From contig CAJUEX010000002.1 of the NCBI GenBank assembly GCA_910585715.1, forward strand, positions 60,368 to 124,367: 64,000 bases of DNA, given 5' to 3'. The position numbers and the translations under genes were made by a program. The stretch comes from an uncultured Lachnospiraceae bacterium. GTDB lineage: Bacteria; Bacillota; Clostridia; Lachnospirales; Lachnospiraceae. Each line of letters opens with the position of its first letter. The first letter of the stretch is position 1. Below, one piece after another: positions 26,944 to 35,765 of the stretch. The notes beneath the pieces are model-generated. The model had not been told where the DNA came from, searched no databases, and was given only the letters and a program-made list of their open reading frames with translations.

Positions 26944-28407
26944 ATGTATACGTTACTATTACCGATACTGTTCCCGATTGTTATGGGCATATTATTGTTT
27001 CTTCCTAAACCGGAAAGAAGAAAATCCTATCTGGTTTATACGGGGCTTGTGCTGGCTGTAAATGGAATTCTGGTGATAAGGGCGGTTCTTTATTCGGGAG
27101 GGCTGGTTACGCTGTTTACTCTTCATCCGAAGCTGCCGGTAATACTGCAGGCGGATGAGCTGGGAAAGCTGTTTGCCCTGATTATAACAGTTATTTGGAT
27201 TTGCAGCGGTTTTTTTGCCTTTTCCTATATGAAGCACGAAAAAAATGAGAAGCGTTATTTTGCCTTTTATTTAATGTTGTATGGAGTATTGATTGGAATC
27301 ACTTTTTCCGGAAATCTGATTACCATGTATATTTTTTATGAATTAATGACGCTCTGTTCATTTCCCCTTGTTATTCATAATCAGTCGAAAGAGGCGGTTA
27401 TGGCGGCAATGAAATATTTGCTGTATTCTTTTTTCGGCGCATATATGGCATTATTCGGAATTTATTTTATAACAAAATATGGAAATACATTGTCCTTTAC
27501 CTTTGGCGGTACTTTAAGCAGTGCGGCACAGGAAAACAAGCCCTTGCTTTTATTGATTGCTTTCATTATGCTGCTGGGTTTTGGGGTGAAGGCGGGCATG
27601 TTTCCTGTTCACGGATGGCTGCCAACTGCCCATCCGGCGGCGCCTGCGCCTGCCAGCGCAGTGCTTTCCGCCATCATTGTAAAGTCCGGGGTGTTTGCCA
27701 TGATAAGGGTGGCATATTTTATCATAGGCGCTGATTTTATCCGGGGCACATGGGTGCAGACAGTATGGCTGACCCTTTCTTTGCTCACGGTATTTTTGGG
27801 TTCCATGCTTGCTTTTGGAGAAAAGGTGCTGAAAAAAAGGCTTGCCTATTCTACAGTAAGTCAGGTTTCTTATATTGTATTCGGACTGGCTCTGTTAAAT
27901 CCTGTAAGCATGACAGGTTCTTTGTTGCATGTGCTTGCCCATGCTCTGATTAAATGTACCCTGTTCCTTGTGGCAGGCGCCATTATCATTCAGACAGGAT
28001 GTACAAGGGTGGATGAGCTTCGGGGAATCGGTAAAAGAATGCCCGTTACTATGTGGTGTTATACCATTGCTTCCCTTGGGCTCATTGGCATTCCGCCCAC
28101 GGGAGGATTTATCAGTAAATGGTATCTGGCAACGGGAGCTTTGGACAGCGGTATAAAAGTATTTTCCATTGCAGGCCCTGTGGTGCTGCTAATCAGCGCG
28201 CTGCTGACAGCGGGATATCTGCTTCCTATTTCCATTCAGGGATTTTTACCCGGCGAGGATTTTAATGCAGATTCTGTAAAAAAGTGTGAGCCGGATAAAT
28301 ATATGCTGCTGCCTGTTATTGTACTTACCGGGCTGTCCGTATTGCTTGGACTGTTTCCAAATCCGGTCATTCAGTATTTTTCAGAGCTTATTAACCGGCT
28401 TGTGTAG
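26944..28407 (+). CDS. Proton-conducting antiporter subunit, MrpD-like copy 2
   Basis: 487 residues, multi-spanning. Key residues: Glu in FYELMTLCSFPLVI, Lys in GFGVKAGMFPVHGWLPTAHPAAPAPASA, and LAYSTVSQVSYIVFGLALL, HVLAHALIKCTLFLVAGA. AGGAGG precedes ATG by eight bases. Similar to the next gene (EK/EL and GFGVKA motifs), suggesting tandem duplication. Confidence 0.88.
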   Translation: MYTLLLPILFPIVMGILLFLPKPERRKSYLVYTGLVLAVNGILVIRAVLYSGGLVTLFTLHPKLPVILQADELGKLFALIITVIWICSGFFAFSYMKHEKNEKRYFAFYLMLYGVLIGITFSGNLITMYIFYELMTLCSFPLVIHNQSKEAVMAAMKYLLYSFFGAYMALFGIYFITKYGNTLSFTFGGTLSSAAQENKPLLLLIAFIMLLGFGVKAGMFPVHGWLPTAHPAAPAPASAVLSAIIVKSGVFAMIRVAYFIIGADFIRGTWVQTVWLTLSLLTVFLGSMLAFGEKVLKKRLAYSTVSQVSYIVFGLALLNPVSMTGSLLHVLAHALIKCTLFLVAGAIIIQTGCTRVDELRGIGKRMPVTMWCYTIASLGLIGIPPTGGFISKWYLATGALDSGIKVFSIAGPVVLLISALLTAGYLLPISIQGFLPGEDFNADSVKKCEPDKYMLLPVIVLTGLSVLLGLFPNPVIQYFSELINRLV

Positions 28408-28422
28408 AAGGGAGGGATTAGA

Positions 28423-29898
28423 ATGAATGCAGTTATGATGTTTATTGTAATATTGATTCCCATTCTGGGAGGCGCCCTGGTCCCTCTGATTCCTTTTAAA
28501 AAAAGAAATCACAGGCTTGTTTTTGTTGAAACAGTAGTGATAATCAATTCCATGCTGGTCTTTAGTCTTTTGATGAACAGGCCGGAAACTTCTTTTACTC
28601 TTATGCATTTTACAGGGGATTTGACTATCAGCTTTCAGTTAGACGGGCTTGGAAGCGTATTTGCAGCGCTGGTTTCTTCCCTTTGGCCTCTTGCCACGTT
28701 ATATGCATTTGAGTATATGAAGCATGAAAGTCACGAAAGGATTTTCTTTCTTTTTTATACGGTTACTTATGGTGTGACTTTGGGTATTGCTTTAAGCGGC
28801 AATATGATTACCATGTATTTCTTTTATGAGCTTTTGACTCTGGTGACGTTTCCCTTAGTGCTGCACACATTGACAAGGGAAGCGGTTCTGGCGGCAAGAA
28901 AGTATTTGTATTATTCTTTAGGCGGGGCGGCGTTTGCTTTTGTAGGCGTCATATTCATGATTGTTTACGGAACCGGGGAAGGTTTTGTATTGGGAGGAAC
29001 TTTGCATCTTTCCAGAATTGGAACAAGAGTGAACCTGCTATTGCTGATTTATGTATTTGCCTTTTTCGGGTTTGGAGTGAAGGCGGCTCTTTGTCCCTTT
29101 AATTCCTGGCTTCCTAAAGCAGGCGTGGCTCCCACTCCTGTTACAGCCCTGCTTCATGCGGTTGCAGTAGTAAAATCCGGGGCGTTTGCCATTATGCGCC
29201 TTACTTATTATTGCTTTGGCACGGAGTTTTTAAGGGGAACCTGGGCGCAGAATGTAGTGATGACAGCGGCTATCATTACCATTGTATATGGCTGCAGCAT
29301 GGCGGTAAAGGAAAGGCATTTAAAAAGAAGGCTTGCCTATTCCACCATTAGTAATTTAAGCTATATTTTATTTGGCGTAACGATTATGACGCCTTTGGGA
29401 CTGGTAGGAGCCTTGAGCCATATGGTGTTTCACGGCATTATGAAGATATGCTCTTTCTTTTGCGCCGGGGCGGTTATCTATAAAACGGGAAAAACCTATG
29501 TGTATGAACTGGAAGGACTGGGGAGAAAAATGCCTAAGGTGTTTGGTATTTTTACAGTGTCCGCTTTAGCTTTGATGGGTGTGCCGGGATTATGTGGGTT
29601 TATCAGTAAGTTCAATCTGGCATCTGCTGCGGTGGACAGTGAAAACGTACTGGCTTATTTTGGAATCGGAGCATTGTTGATATCCGCATTGCTCACTGCC
29701 ACCTATATGTTTTCCATAATCATACGGGCATTTTTTCCAAAGGCAGGGCTTTCCTTTGATTCCATAAAGGATGTGGAAGACCCCAATTGGCTTATGATGG
29801 TGCCTTTATGCCTGTTTGTAATTGCCATGTTCTGTTTTGGCCTGCAACCGGGTGATTTGCTGAATGTTTTTTCAGATATAGCGGCGGGAAAACTGTAA
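28423..29898 (+). CDS. Proton-conducting antiporter subunit, MrpD-like copy 3
   Basis: 491 residues, about 14 helices. Key motifs: FYELLTLVTFPLVL, GFGVKAALCPFNSWLPKAGVAPTPVTALLHAVAVVKSG, LAYSTISNLSYILFGVTI, HMVFHGIMKICSFFCAGA. Several residues differ from copy 2 at the WLP loop (AGVAPTPV rather than HPAAPAPA), so the copies are diverged. GGGAGGG precedes ATG. Confidence 0.88.
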   Translation: MNAVMMFIVILIPILGGALVPLIPFKKRNHRLVFVETVVIINSMLVFSLLMNRPETSFTLMHFTGDLTISFQLDGLGSVFAALVSSLWPLATLYAFEYMKHESHERIFFLFYTVTYGVTLGIALSGNMITMYFFYELLTLVTFPLVLHTLTREAVLAARKYLYYSLGGAAFAFVGVIFMIVYGTGEGFVLGGTLHLSRIGTRVNLLLLIYVFAFFGFGVKAALCPFNSWLPKAGVAPTPVTALLHAVAVVKSGAFAIMRLTYYCFGTEFLRGTWAQNVVMTAAIITIVYGCSMAVKERHLKRRLAYSTISNLSYILFGVTIMTPLGLVGALSHMVFHGIMKICSFFCAGAVIYKTGKTYVYELEGLGRKMPKVFGIFTVSALALMGVPGLCGFISKFNLASAAVDSENVLAYFGIGALLISALLTATYMFSIIIRAFFPKAGLSFDSIKDVEDPNWLMMVPLCLFVIAMFCFGLQPGDLLNVFSDIAAGKL

Positions 29899-29914
29899 GG
29901 GAGGGGATTTGAGC

Positions 29915-31765
29915 ATGAGTTGTATTTTAGCGGACCATATATTTTCCATACCAGAAGTATGCGGCTACGGGCTTCATTTTTCCTTTGGAGGCCTTCGGAC
30001 TATATATGTTGTCATTGCCCTTTTTATGTGGGCGGTAACAGGCATATTTTCTTTGGAATACATGAAGCATTATGCCAGTCAAAAAAGGTATTATATTTCC
30101 TTTTTCATAACCTTTCTGGCTACCGTAGGCGTATTTATATCGGCGGATTTGTTTACGTTGTTTATATTTTTTGAAATGATGTCCCTTACTTCTTATGTTT
30201 GGGTGGCATATGATGAAAAAAAGGAATCTCTCCGGGCAGGAGAGACGTATCTTGCCATTGCCGTTATTGGCGGTATGGTAATGCTGATGGGATTATTTTT
30301 ATACCGGGCGGCAGGAGTCAGTGATATTGGCATTGGCAATCAGGGCTTTTTATATGGGGCAGGTTTTTGTCTTTTATTTGGTTTTCTGGCAAAAGCAGGA
30401 GCTTTTCCCCTCCATATATGGCTGCCAAAGGCTCATCCGGTGGCGCCGGCGCCTACAAGCGCTTTGCTTTCCGGTATTTTAACGAAGACCGGAATTTTCG
30501 GAGCCATCTGGGTAAGCGTGAGTATTTTCAGGAATAATGAAGATTATGGAAAAGGGCTTTTAATCCTTGCTGTTATCACCATGGTATTGGGAGGCATTTT
30601 GGCGTTAAATTCCCATAATTTAAAAGAAGTGCTTGCCTGTTCTTCGGTCTCCCAAATCGGCTTTATCCTGACGGGACTGGCAACGGTCTGTATATTGGGA
30701 GAGGAAAGCGCCCTTGCGGTAAAGGGCACTATTCTCCATATGGTAAATCATTCTTTGTTTAAGCTGGTTTTATTTCTTGTGGCAGGGGTTGTGTTTATGA
30801 ATCTTCATAAGCTGGATTTAAATGAAATTCAGGGTTTTGGAAGAAAAAAGCCTTTGCTTCAGTTTATTTATCTGATGGGTGCGCTGGGTATAGGAGGCAT
30901 TCCTCTTTTCAGCGGTTATATCAGCAAGACGCTTCTTCATGAAGGTCTTGTAGAGGCAGGCCTTGTATGGGCGGAATGGTTGTTTTTATTAAGCGGCGGC
31001 ATTACCGTGGCTTATATGGCAAAAGTATATATTCTGTTGTTTTTGGAAAAAAATAAGGACTATGGGGTTCAGGAGAAGTATGATAAGTTAGCAGGAGCTT
31101 ACATGAATAAAAAATCGGCAGCAGCGCTGACAGTTAGTGCATGCTTATTACCCTTATTCGGTATGCTTCCGGGACATACTCTGGATAAAATAGGAAATTA
31201 TGGAATGGGATTTTTTGGAATGGAGCCAATGAAGGAAGTTCCCCATTATTTTTCCATGGAAAATTTAAAGGGTGGTTTTATTTCCATCGGAATCGGTATT
31301 GTAATTTATTTTGTTGCAGTAAAGGGCTTGTATAAAATACAAAAGGGCTATGGAAGCTTTCTGCCAAGGTGGATGGATTTGGAAAATAAGGTGTACCGTC
31401 CGCTGATTAATGCTGTTTGTGGGGCATGTAAATTTATCTGCCGTATTTTGGAAGGGGTTTTGGATTATTTCATAGTATTTTTAAGGAAGACCATATACAG
31501 GGACAAACCGCTTCCCCATGAATTGACGGAGGGAAATGAATTTACCCATAGGGTGGGCGGTTTTCTGGATAATGCCCTTGTGTATTTTAACCGGACCATC
31601 TGGAAGAACCATCCAAGGGAGGAGAAAAATTATGAGCACAGGATGGCTATGTTTTATACGATGATTCGGGAGAATAATAAGATTATTACAAGAAGCCTGT
31701 CTTTTGGACTTATGATGTTCTGTGCGGGGCTGCTTATGGTGCTTGTGTATTTGCTGACGGTGTAG
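29915..31765 (+). CDS. Proton-conducting antiporter subunit, MrpA/NuoL-like copy 4 with C-terminal extension
   Basis: About 616 residues. The core has FFEMMSLTSYVWVAY, GFLAKAGAFPLHIWLPKAHPVAPAPTSALLSGILTKTG and the HMVNHSLFKLVLFLVAG region. After the antiporter core (about residue 400) an extension has more helices and an amphipathic stretch (GLYKIQKGYGSFLPRWMDLENKVYRP...), reminiscent of the NuoL lateral helix and hydrogenase-like subunits. An in-frame TTG at 29909 is too close to GGGAGGGG, so ATG 29915 is taken. Last gene of the operon. Confidence 0.85.
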   Translation: MSCILADHIFSIPEVCGYGLHFSFGGLRTIYVVIALFMWAVTGIFSLEYMKHYASQKRYYISFFITFLATVGVFISADLFTLFIFFEMMSLTSYVWVAYDEKKESLRAGETYLAIAVIGGMVMLMGLFLYRAAGVSDIGIGNQGFLYGAGFCLLFGFLAKAGAFPLHIWLPKAHPVAPAPTSALLSGILTKTGIFGAIWVSVSIFRNNEDYGKGLLILAVITMVLGGILALNSHNLKEVLACSSVSQIGFILTGLATVCILGEESALAVKGTILHMVNHSLFKLVLFLVAGVVFMNLHKLDLNEIQGFGRKKPLLQFIYLMGALGIGGIPLFSGYISKTLLHEGLVEAGLVWAEWLFLLSGGITVAYMAKVYILLFLEKNKDYGVQEKYDKLAGAYMNKKSAAALTVSACLLPLFGMLPGHTLDKIGNYGMGFFGMEPMKEVPHYFSMENLKGGFISIGIGIVIYFVAVKGLYKIQKGYGSFLPRWMDLENKVYRPLINAVCGACKFICRILEGVLDYFIVFLRKTIYRDKPLPHELTEGNEFTHRVGGFLDNALVYFNRTIWKNHPREEKNYEHRMAMFYTMIRENNKIITRSLSFGLMMFCAGLLMVLVYLLTV

Positions 31766-31781
31766 TGAGGTTTAGGATATA

Positions 31782-31848
31782 TAATTCAGTTCTTGGCATT
31801 TCTGCTGCCGGTTCTTATTCCTGTGCAGGAATGCTGAGGGCTGAATTA
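31782..31848. repeat. 24-bp stem hairpin after the Mrp operon (family D1)
   Basis: 31782-31805 pairs with 31825-31848 over 24 positions. Every deviation from perfect complementarity is a G-U pair if plus-strand RNA is made. The loop is 19 nt. The right arm read in reverse (TTCAGCCCTCAGCATTCC...ACACAGGAAT) resembles the arm of the element at 12917. No T-run follows directly, so it may be a 3' stem or a repeat rather than a plain terminator. Confidence 0.7.
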
Positions 31849-31946
31849 GTAATTATTAGTATTTATAATAAAAAAATAAAAAAAAGGGATAGCCAAAATC
31901 ATTTTTTTTTGTTACAATAGTATCTGTTGGTGATAGCATATGTTAT

Positions 31947-32020
31947 CGAAGCGTGGCTCAGTTTGGTAGAGCGCTGCGTTCGGGACGCAGAGGTCGCGTG
32001 TTCGAATCACGTCGCTTCGA
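31947..32020 (+). tRNA. tRNA-Pro (anticodon CGG)
   Basis: Complete cloverleaf: acceptor CGAAGCG/CGCTTCG with discriminator A, D-arm GCTCAGTTTGGTAGAGC, anticodon stem CTGCG/CGCAG with loop TTCGGGA (anticodon CGG, reading CCG), T-arm CGTGTTCGAATCACG. CCA is not encoded. It is followed by an intrinsic terminator. Confidence 0.96.
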
Positions 32021-32036
32021 TTATAGGAAAAGGATG

Positions 32037-32077
32037 AAAACATCAGATTTTTTTGAATCTGGTGTTTTCTTTTTTTG
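32037..32077 (+). terminator. Intrinsic terminator after tRNA-Pro
   Basis: AAAACATCAGATT pairs with AATCTGGTGTTTT (one G-U) and is followed by CTTTTTTT. The remainder, 32078-32323, is AT-rich with a possible promoter for the next gene (TTGACA at 32203 with TAAATT 17 bases later). Confidence 0.85.
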
Positions 32078-32323
32078 CAAATATTTTTTTAACATATTTT
32101 TAAAGTTTTAGATAATCTGTCTATAATTCTACATTATTATATATAAAAAAAGTAGCAGTCATATAATTTGTTTTCAAGTTTATATTTTAAAAAACTAAGA
32201 TATTGACATAACGAAATCAAAGTGATAAATTTATAATAAGCATACTTGTAGTACATACTAAATAAACAATAAGCTATTTAAACAAATGAAAAATGAACGG
32301 AAAGGCAAAGAAAAGGAGGAACT

Positions 32324-32692
32324 ATGAATAAAAGTAAAAAAGCAATAGTAACATTTATTTTAAGTATCATGATGATTTTAGGTTCAGGTATCGTAGTAAT
32401 GGCTGGAAGTACCGGTACAGAATATGTAACAAAAAGTTCTCTGACCGAAACGGCTTATTCTAATGTATCCGGAGGAACTATGGGGCAGGCATACTTTACA
32501 GCAGCATGTACAAAGGGAAGAATTTCTGTAAGTCCACAGGAACGCAGGGCTGGAAAATATCAGGATGTCAGTGTTTTTTATGTTTCCAATGGTGAACAAA
32601 TGTCTTCCAATACCAGCCTTACAGGCGCTGCTCTTTGGAAATTAAAACTGGCTGGAATCGGTTTAGGTTACGGCAGCATTACAGCCAGATAA
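32324..32692 (+). CDS. Small secreted protein of unknown function (candidate peptide/bacteriocin-like)
   Basis: 122 residues. A clear signal peptide (MNKSKKAIVTFILSIMMILG...VVMA) ends near residue 27, leaving a mature product of about 95 residues rich in Gly, Ser, Thr and Ala with one cysteine (AACTKGR) and no further membrane segment. AAAGGAGG lies about 8 bases before ATG. It directly precedes ABC-transporter-like genes, an order seen in lactococcin-972-type loci, but I see no convincing match to that family. Cargo, toxin or a transporter accessory are all open. Confidence 0.75.
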   Translation: MNKSKKAIVTFILSIMMILGSGIVVMAGSTGTEYVTKSSLTETAYSNVSGGTMGQAYFTAACTKGRISVSPQERRAGKYQDVSVFYVSNGEQMSSNTSLTGAALWKLKLAGIGLGYGSITAR

Positions 32693-32711
32693 AAAGATTC
32701 AGGGAGGGACA

Positions 32712-34436
32712 ATGAAAAATTACTTAAAACAATTTTTTTTACATAAAGCCGTATATTTGCTTATATTAGTATGTGGATTTTTGCTTTTTGAAATAAGCCG
32801 GACGTGCTTATACATAAAAGAAGAAGATAGTTATTATACCATTAATATTCTTTACCCGATTGTGAACTATAGTATTTATTATTTTATTATTTTGCTCTTA
32901 ACATCCGTTCAGTTTTTTCATTCTTCATGTAAATATCATATGCAGGAAGCCTTAGATGGAATATCCTACAAAAAAAGTGAAAAAGGTCAAATACTTTGTA
33001 TATTTATGCTCCATACAATTTTTACATTTTTTGTAATGGGATTTTGTCTGCTTTGGTACTTGTGTTGTTTTAAGATTGTCCCTTCCCTTTTGATTCATAT
33101 AATGTTAAATATAACTGTCAACATTGGCATATGCGGCGTTTTAGCAATTGTTACAGGAAAAAACCTGTCTCTGTTATATTCTGATTTTTTAAGAATTATT
33201 GTGTTGACAGCTATAATTTGTATTATTTCACCTATAAAAAATGAAATCAATTATTGGATTGGCTTTGATACTTCCTTCATAGAAATATTTCCTGAAAATT
33301 CCAACTTTATAGTAAATGGATATGTGGGATATCCGGTTCAGATACAAAGAATAGCCCTTATATTATTTTGGATTGCCTTGAACCTTATCATGATTGAATT
33401 TCATCTTAATAAAAGTATAAAAAAGGTTATATGTTCTGCATTATGGAGCTTTGCTGCAATTATTTGCTTTTGTATATTTTTGATTCCTCATACGAATTTA
33501 ACCGGTCTGGGAAAAAAGGGTTCCATACTATATAGTCAGATACACTATTTGGGATTGCCGGCATCTGAAAAAAAAGAAAGGGGATTTTGTGTAAAAGGTT
33601 ATGATATGGAGTTAGATATTTCTAACCAGTTAAAAGCTTTTGTAACAATAGATATAGAAAAAAATAAGGAAGAAATAGAATATATATTTACTCTTTATCA
33701 TGATTTTCTTATTAACGGAATTTATGACCAGTCAGGAAATAATCTGGCATATAAAAGAAGCGGAGATTATTTATCCATCGATGCAGCAGATGATACGGAA
33801 AGCATTACTTTTGAATATAAAGGAAACGGACGTCCTTTTTATGCAGAATATACAGGTGTTTATTTGCCGCCGGGAGTGCCTTATTATCCGGTAGCGGGTT
33901 TTCACAAGGTATATGATGAAAAAAACAGGTGCTTTTGTAAAATAGAGCTGCCGGAGGCTGTGCCATTTTCTGTTCAGGTAAATTCACCGCAGAAGGTATA
34001 TAGTAATTTGCCCCGGAATGATTCGGGAAGCTTTACGGGATGTGCAAAGGAAGTAGTATTTTTAGGGGGCTTTGTAAAAGAAATTTACTATAAGGGATAC
34101 CGCTTTTTATTTCCTTCCATCTATAACGAAGAAACAGTATTAAAAGATATTAAAGAAACGGCAGGGAAATTTCAGGATTTTAAAGGGGGCTTAAAGGAAT
34201 CCCTGACAGATAAAGTTTTTATATGGCTTCCCGGAATAAATGCAGCGGACAGAGAAGCATATTTTGACGATTTAGTTATGTGTTATATGTTTAAAGAGGA
34301 ATATCTGGTAAATTGGTACAAAGAACAGTATATGCAAAGTCAGAATAATTTAAAAATAAGGAATCAGGTCTTAAAATATGAAAATTATTGTAAAAAATGT
34401 GGAAAAAAGTTTTGGAAAAAACAAGGTGTTAAATAA
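32712..34436 (+). CDS. ABC-2-like membrane protein fused to an M1-peptidase-like beta domain
   Basis: 574 residues. The first 260 carry about six or seven membrane helices. The extracellular remainder begins GYDMELDISNQLKAFVTIDIEKNKEEIEY and contains GDYLSID, ESITFEYKGNG and YLPPGVPYYPVAGFHKVY, a pattern like the N-terminal domain of M1 aminopeptidases; no HExxH zinc site follows, so it should not be a peptidase. It starts 19 bases after the secreted protein gene, and its last 59 bases overlap the ATPase gene in another frame. Confidence 0.65.
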   Translation: MKNYLKQFFLHKAVYLLILVCGFLLFEISRTCLYIKEEDSYYTINILYPIVNYSIYYFIILLLTSVQFFHSSCKYHMQEALDGISYKKSEKGQILCIFMLHTIFTFFVMGFCLLWYLCCFKIVPSLLIHIMLNITVNIGICGVLAIVTGKNLSLLYSDFLRIIVLTAIICIISPIKNEINYWIGFDTSFIEIFPENSNFIVNGYVGYPVQIQRIALILFWIALNLIMIEFHLNKSIKKVICSALWSFAAIICFCIFLIPHTNLTGLGKKGSILYSQIHYLGLPASEKKERGFCVKGYDMELDISNQLKAFVTIDIEKNKEEIEYIFTLYHDFLINGIYDQSGNNLAYKRSGDYLSIDAADDTESITFEYKGNGRPFYAEYTGVYLPPGVPYYPVAGFHKVYDEKNRCFCKIELPEAVPFSVQVNSPQKVYSNLPRNDSGSFTGCAKEVVFLGGFVKEIYYKGYRFLFPSIYNEETVLKDIKETAGKFQDFKGGLKESLTDKVFIWLPGINAADREAYFDDLVMCYMFKEEYLVNWYKEQYMQSQNNLKIRNQVLKYENYCKKCGKKFWKKQGVK

Positions 34437-35121
34437 TCTGACCATTCGGTTTGAAAAAGGAATATATGGTATTTTAGGACCGAACGGAGCCGGCAAGACT
34501 ACTTTATTGCGCTGCATAGTGGGAATATATGATATACAAAAGGGGGCTATCGGATTTGTCGACAATCAGGGAGAATTTTGTTCACCGGGAGTAGGAGCCA
34601 TCGGATATTTGCCGCAAAAGTTCGGGATTTTTAAAAATATGAGCGTCCGGGATTTTATGCTTTACTTTGCAGAAATGAAGGAAATAGACAAAAATATAAG
34701 GGATAAAGAAATTGAAAGCTGTTTAAAGCTGGTAAATTTAGAAGAACGTATGAAAACAAAGGTAAAAAACCTTTCCGGCGGTATGATCAGACGGTTAGGA
34801 ATTGCCCAGGCACTGTTAGGACAACCGGAAATATTGATATTTGATGAACCTACTACCGGGTTAGACCCGGAAGAGAGAATGCGCTTTAAAAAGATTATTT
34901 CACAGCTTGGAAAAGACCGGATTGTTATTATATCCACCCATATTATAGAAGATATGGAAGCATTATGTGACAAGGTTATCATAATGAAAAAGGGAGAAAA
35001 AATTATGGAAGATACTATAAGCAATATTGTAAGGGGTCAAAAAAATGCTGTGGATAAAGAGGGAAAAACACAGACTGTATTAGAAGATATTTATTATGAA
35101 TGCGTTAGCCAGAAGGATTGA
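34378..35121 (+). CDS. ABC transporter ATP-binding protein
   Basis: 247 residues. Walker A GPNGAGKTTLL, Q-loop region YLPQKFGIF, signature LSGGMIRRLGIAQALL, Walker B ILIFDEPTTGLDP and the switch His in IISTHIIEDM. The start MKIIVKNVEKSFGKNKVLNNL is canonical for the fold, so the 59-base overlap with the preceding gene looks real rather than a start error. It energises the membrane proteins of the same cassette. Confidence 0.93.
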   Translation: MKIIVKNVEKSFGKNKVLNNLTIRFEKGIYGILGPNGAGKTTLLRCIVGIYDIQKGAIGFVDNQGEFCSPGVGAIGYLPQKFGIFKNMSVRDFMLYFAEMKEIDKNIRDKEIESCLKLVNLEERMKTKVKNLSGGMIRRLGIAQALLGQPEILIFDEPTTGLDPEERMRFKKIISQLGKDRIVIISTHIIEDMEALCDKVIIMKKGEKIMEDTISNIVRGQKNAVDKEGKTQTVLEDIYYECVSQKD

Positions 35122-35129
35122 ATGGAAAA

Positions 35130-35765
35130 ATGAGAAAAAATATTGACCTGTTCTTTTTTCTAATGAAAAATAAAATAACATTTTTTATTATAATAGGAGT
35201 TCTGTATCTGTTTATAATTCCCTTATTGATGTTTTCTTTAAAAACCAGCAATTCTTTATGGAATTATACAGAACTGCTGGTAAGAATCGTTTATCAGGTA
35301 TTTTATGTTATGCTAAACGGCATTTCATATATTTTATTTATGCAGGATTTGATAGAAGAAGAAGGACGGGAGATATTCTATATAAATAAGAGGATGTATT
35401 TACCGGAAAGCTTTATGTTCACTGTTATTTCCTGTGTCCTTTTGCATTTATCCTTAAATATTTCAGGTATTTGGGAACAGTCCGTAAAGGAATATATTTT
35501 TTTTGTAATTATTGAAAATGTACTGGTTTTGGGAATTTTATATTTTATATTATATTGCAGCAGCTCCTCTACAGTTGCTGTCACAATTATGTTATGTCTG
35601 TTAATTGGTTCCTTATTGTCGGGTAATATATATTTTTCTGTAATGGTGCCTCTTGACGGAGACTATAAGAAAATGTTGTATCAGGCTTTTATACAAATCG
35701 GATATGCTGTTATATTTTGGTCTTTGGGGGGTATTATCAATGTATTTTATTCAAAATTTGAATAA
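35130..35765 (+). CDS. Predicted ABC transporter permease subunit
   Basis: 211 residues with about six hydrophobic helices (ITFFIIIGVLYLFIIPLLMF, FYVMLNGISYILFM, FTVISCVLLHLSLNI, YIFFVIIENVLVLGILYFIL, VTIMLCLLIGSLLSGNIYF, AFIQIGYAVIFWSLGGIINVF). No family is recognised; its place directly after the ATPase argues for a permease. ATG 35130 is preferred over a TTG at 35118 overlapping the ATPase stop. It overlaps the next gene by 26 bases. Confidence 0.7.
   Translation: MRKNIDLFFFLMKNKITFFIIIGVLYLFIIPLLMFSLKTSNSLWNYTELLVRIVYQVFYVMLNGISYILFMQDLIEEEGREIFYINKRMYLPESFMFTVISCVLLHLSLNISGIWEQSVKEYIFFVIIENVLVLGILYFILYCSSSSTVAVTIMLCLLIGSLLSGNIYFSVMVPLDGDYKKMLYQAFIQIGYAVIFWSLGGIINVFYSKFE

Noticed and set aside
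32203..32237. TTGACA and TATAAT before the small secreted protein
   Set aside because: The two boxes are 23 bp apart, too far for one promoter; a weaker TAAATT at 17 bp is mentioned instead.
32324..32692. Small secreted protein as a lactococcin 972 family member
   Set aside because: The gene neighbourhood is similar, but the mature sequence lacks the residues I would expect, so no family name is given.
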